Assembly: GCF_038592905.1 (NCBI RefSeq)
Contig: NZ_CP151943.1
Span: forward strand, 2,358,501 to 2,422,500
Reading direction: 5' to 3'
Length of the DNA: 64,000 bases
From: Neobacillus sp. FSL H8-0543
GTDB taxonomy: Bacteria > Bacillota > Bacilli > Bacillales > Cytobacillaceae
Below the pieces are notes generated by a model, which saw nothing but the letters and a program-made list of their open reading frames with translations, was not told the origin of the DNA and made no database searches. Shown piece by piece: positions 62,233-64,000 of the stretch (positions within the stretch are counted from its first letter, which is position 1; every line of letters starts with the position of its first letter). The translations under genes were made by a program, and so were the position numbers.

Positions 62233-63018
62233 TTAATTGAGTTTGAAATAAACTGCTAGGATAAGTAATCCCAAAATTACTGCTCCGCCCAGAATCACGT
62301 TACGATTGACAATTACTCTAGTAGCGAGTTCCTTTTTTTGGTTCATACTTTTCCTTTCAAGAAAGGCAACTAATTTATTATCTTCGCTCAATCCTAATTT
62401 TTTGTCAGCGTTCTTTAGAATTATTTCTACCTCATCAATAGTCATCGGCTGCTCTATCTTTAAGTTTTCATGTATTGACGGCCTTAACTTGGCATACCTT
62501 TGGATTAAAGTTACTAACTGCCGAGTATCTGAAGCAGTACTTACACGTGACTTCCCTTCAAAAATCTTTGCTTCCCCCGCACCATATAAGATCACTTTAC
62601 CTTCTGTTGTAATCCAAATATTCTCAGCTGTTATAGACCCGTGTACCATATTATTATGGTGCAAATGGCGCACTGCTTCTAGAAGTTGATTTACCTGCTC
62701 TAAATTGATGTTTCCCTTTATTGCTAATGTCTCGCCCTCTTCGCATTCCAAAAGTGAATAGGAGTAATCCTGGTCAATCATTGTCATTTTTACTATTCGA
62801 GGCAAGTGGGTAAATTCAGAAATGACTCGCTGATACTCATCATGTAAGCTGCTCCACTGTGCCTTCTTAAAATCAGTTGTTTTATTAGAAAAGTCAGCTA
62901 ACCTCAAAATAAAGAAGCTGCCAGTTTCTTTCTCAACTACCTCGAATACTGACAAGCCTGTGTCATTTGAGGATAATTTTCTTTTTACTTCATAACCGCC
63001 AATATCCACATACTTCAC
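62233..63018 (-). CDS. tail-anchored protein-kinase-like protein (pseudokinase)
   Basis: About 261 aa. Kinase layout is visible: ILRLADF where the beta-3 Lys belongs (Arg instead), a helix, YSLLECEEGETL as hinge, HLHHNNMVHGSITAENIWI as catalytic loop, and VILYGAGEAKIF as the DFG position. The HRD Asp is missing (HGS) and DFG reads YGA, so catalysis is unlikely. One C-terminal helix (VILGGAVILGLLILAVYF) followed by KLN makes it tail-anchored. The start is uncertain (TTG 63021, GTG 63018, or GTG 63009). Confidence 0.75.
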   Translation of the reverse strand: MKYVDIGGYEVKRKLSSNDTGLSVFEVVEKETGSFFILRLADFSNKTTDFKKAQWSSLHDEYQRVISEFTHLPRIVKMTMIDQDYSYSLLECEEGETLAIKGNINLEQVNQLLEAVRHLHHNNMVHGSITAENIWITTEGKVILYGAGEAKIFEGKSRVSTASDTRQLVTLIQRYAKLRPSIHENLKIEQPMTIDEVEIILKNADKKLGLSEDNKLVAFLERKSMNQKKELATRVIVNRNVILGGAVILGLLILAVYFKLN

Positions 63019-63062
63019 CAAACCTTCTAAAATTTAAGACCTTTTATGACATTAAAAATTTT

Positions 63063-63995
63063 TTAGAAACATACAATTACTTCACGCGTAAATAATCCCT
63101 TTTTAGCAACTGCACGGTCAACAATGGTAAATCCAGCCTTTACTAGTATCTCATCAATTGGTTCAACCGTTACTACGACTACCTTCTTGGCAAACCTGCG
63201 TGCACTTTTTAGCATCTCCAATTGTTCTTCTGGCGTGATTACGGAACATAAATTGTACGGTAAATCGATAATTCCAACATCGAATTGTCCAGTAATATCA
63301 CGGATATCTGCTAAGTCTACTTCTCCTGTAAGACCAAAGTGTTTGATGTTTGCCCTTGCCCCTGGAAGGATTAAATGATTACGGTCACTTCCCACGATAT
63401 CGATCCCCATTGAACGTGCTTCGACTAGCACCGTCCCAATTCCGCAGCAAGGGTCAATTGCCTTGATATTACTAGGATTTGGAATAGCGATATTCACCAC
63501 TGCTCTAGCAACACGTGTGTTAAGCGCTGTCGAATAACCATGGGGTTTCTTTTGATGACGGTACCATACAGCCTCACTTTTAACATAGTCCCCAAATATC
63601 CACCTATCGTTTACATTCATTACTCCAAATAATCGGCCCGGGTCTTGAAAATCTGCCTCACCATTAATATGTAATCCAATTTCGCGCTCAATCTTCCTTC
63701 GAATCTCATACCCTTCCTTATCTGCGTTTGCGAGGCTGGCGTTTTTCACATATATTACTTTAAATGTTGCCCCGCTAAGTTGTAAGGTCGCTGTTTTTTC
63801 GAGAAGTTTCTGTAGACTATTCTCTTCAAAGAGCACAGCAATTCTTTCTTTAATAAACGGGCTTCTTGATGGATCAATTTCCACCTTGCTCTCCAATATA
63901 TTTGAAAAAGTATCAACACCAAACATAGAGCGCATTTCTAGTCCACACAATGACTTTTCATCCTCTGGATAGGCATATGTATAGATATAATTCAT
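63063..63995 (-). CDS. TRM11/THUMP-like RNA methyltransferase
   Basis: 310 aa. The N-terminal half is a divergent RNA-binding part. The C-terminal half is a Rossmann methylase: motif I DPCCGIGTVLVEARSMG, VGSDRNHLILPGARANIKHFG, and motif IV DLPYNL, a D-x-P-Y variant typical of guanine-N2 methylases. The likely target is a tRNA guanosine, as in archaeal Trm-G10 enzymes. ATG 63995 is five bases from the window edge, so its ribosome site cannot be seen. Confidence 0.78.
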   Translation of the reverse strand: MNYIYTYAYPEDEKSLCGLEMRSMFGVDTFSNILESKVEIDPSRSPFIKERIAVLFEENSLQKLLEKTATLQLSGATFKVIYVKNASLANADKEGYEIRRKIEREIGLHINGEADFQDPGRLFGVMNVNDRWIFGDYVKSEAVWYRHQKKPHGYSTALNTRVARAVVNIAIPNPSNIKAIDPCCGIGTVLVEARSMGIDIVGSDRNHLILPGARANIKHFGLTGEVDLADIRDITGQFDVGIIDLPYNLCSVITPEEQLEMLKSARRFAKKVVVVTVEPIDEILVKAGFTIVDRAVAKKGLFTREVIVCF

Positions 63996-64000
63996 TATTT

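Overview
The window looks like chromosomal DNA of a spore-forming, facultatively anaerobic Bacillaceae, closest in character to denitrifying Neobacillus/Bacillus. The reasons are B. subtilis-like genes (ywdK, ywdI, pdxK, yojF/bshB2, gltC), a gamma-SASP-like spore peptide, strong AGGAGG ribosome sites, moderate-to-low GC, and a perfect 16-bp parS (Spo0J/ParB) site at 1975-1990, which suggests an origin-proximal position. No rRNA or tRNA gene was recognised.

Layout. 1-2000: a clipped membrane-protein start, a DUF2294 protein, ywdK, ywdI and parS. 2044-13908 (minus strand): one long anaerobic-respiration unit, fdhD - formate dehydrogenase-N alpha/beta/gamma - fdhE - mobA - moeA - moeA-PBP fusion - moaE - moaD - moeB. 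Its alpha subunit is interrupted by an in-frame TGA followed by a textbook bacterial SECIS hairpin, so it is a selenocysteine enzyme that ordinary gene callers split in two. 14401-16598: pdxK, yojF and bshB2 (bacillithiol). 16656-24633: a Crp/Fnr-type regulator divergent from a nitrous-oxide reductase cluster (nosC, nosZ, 4-TM protein, nosD, nosY, nosF, and an unusual YtkA/FixH-SurA-like lipoprotein with no nosL in sight). 24640-30500: a 52-bp hairpin tandem array and assorted genes. 30707-32592: a B12-binding radical SAM gene behind a perfect Fnr/Crp box. 32653-38777: livJHMGF and a NiaP-type transporter. 38938-48949: cell-wall-binding repeat protein, two ABC exporter systems, and a NERD protein. 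49147-57103: pepT, glycosyltransferase, gltC/gdhA, a divergent MurE-like ligase, and a Ni/Co permease. 57225-59330: an actin-type partition cassette (ParR-like, ParM-like, and an array of about 14 TGTAWACA iterons). 59429-64000: an alcohol-dehydrogenase remnant, an unknown membrane protein, an RluF-type pseudouridine synthase, a tail-anchored pseudokinase and a TRM11-like RNA methylase.

How it fits together. Formate oxidation outside the membrane (Tat-exported selenoenzyme, with its cofactor genes in the same operon) feeds quinone, and N2O reduction by NosZ is an electron sink. TGTGA-N6-TCACA-like sites stand upstream of fdhD, nosC and the B12/radical SAM gene, which suggests one anaerobic regulon, possibly run by the Crp/Fnr protein encoded beside nos. 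All functions are inferred from sequence recognition alone; no searches were run.
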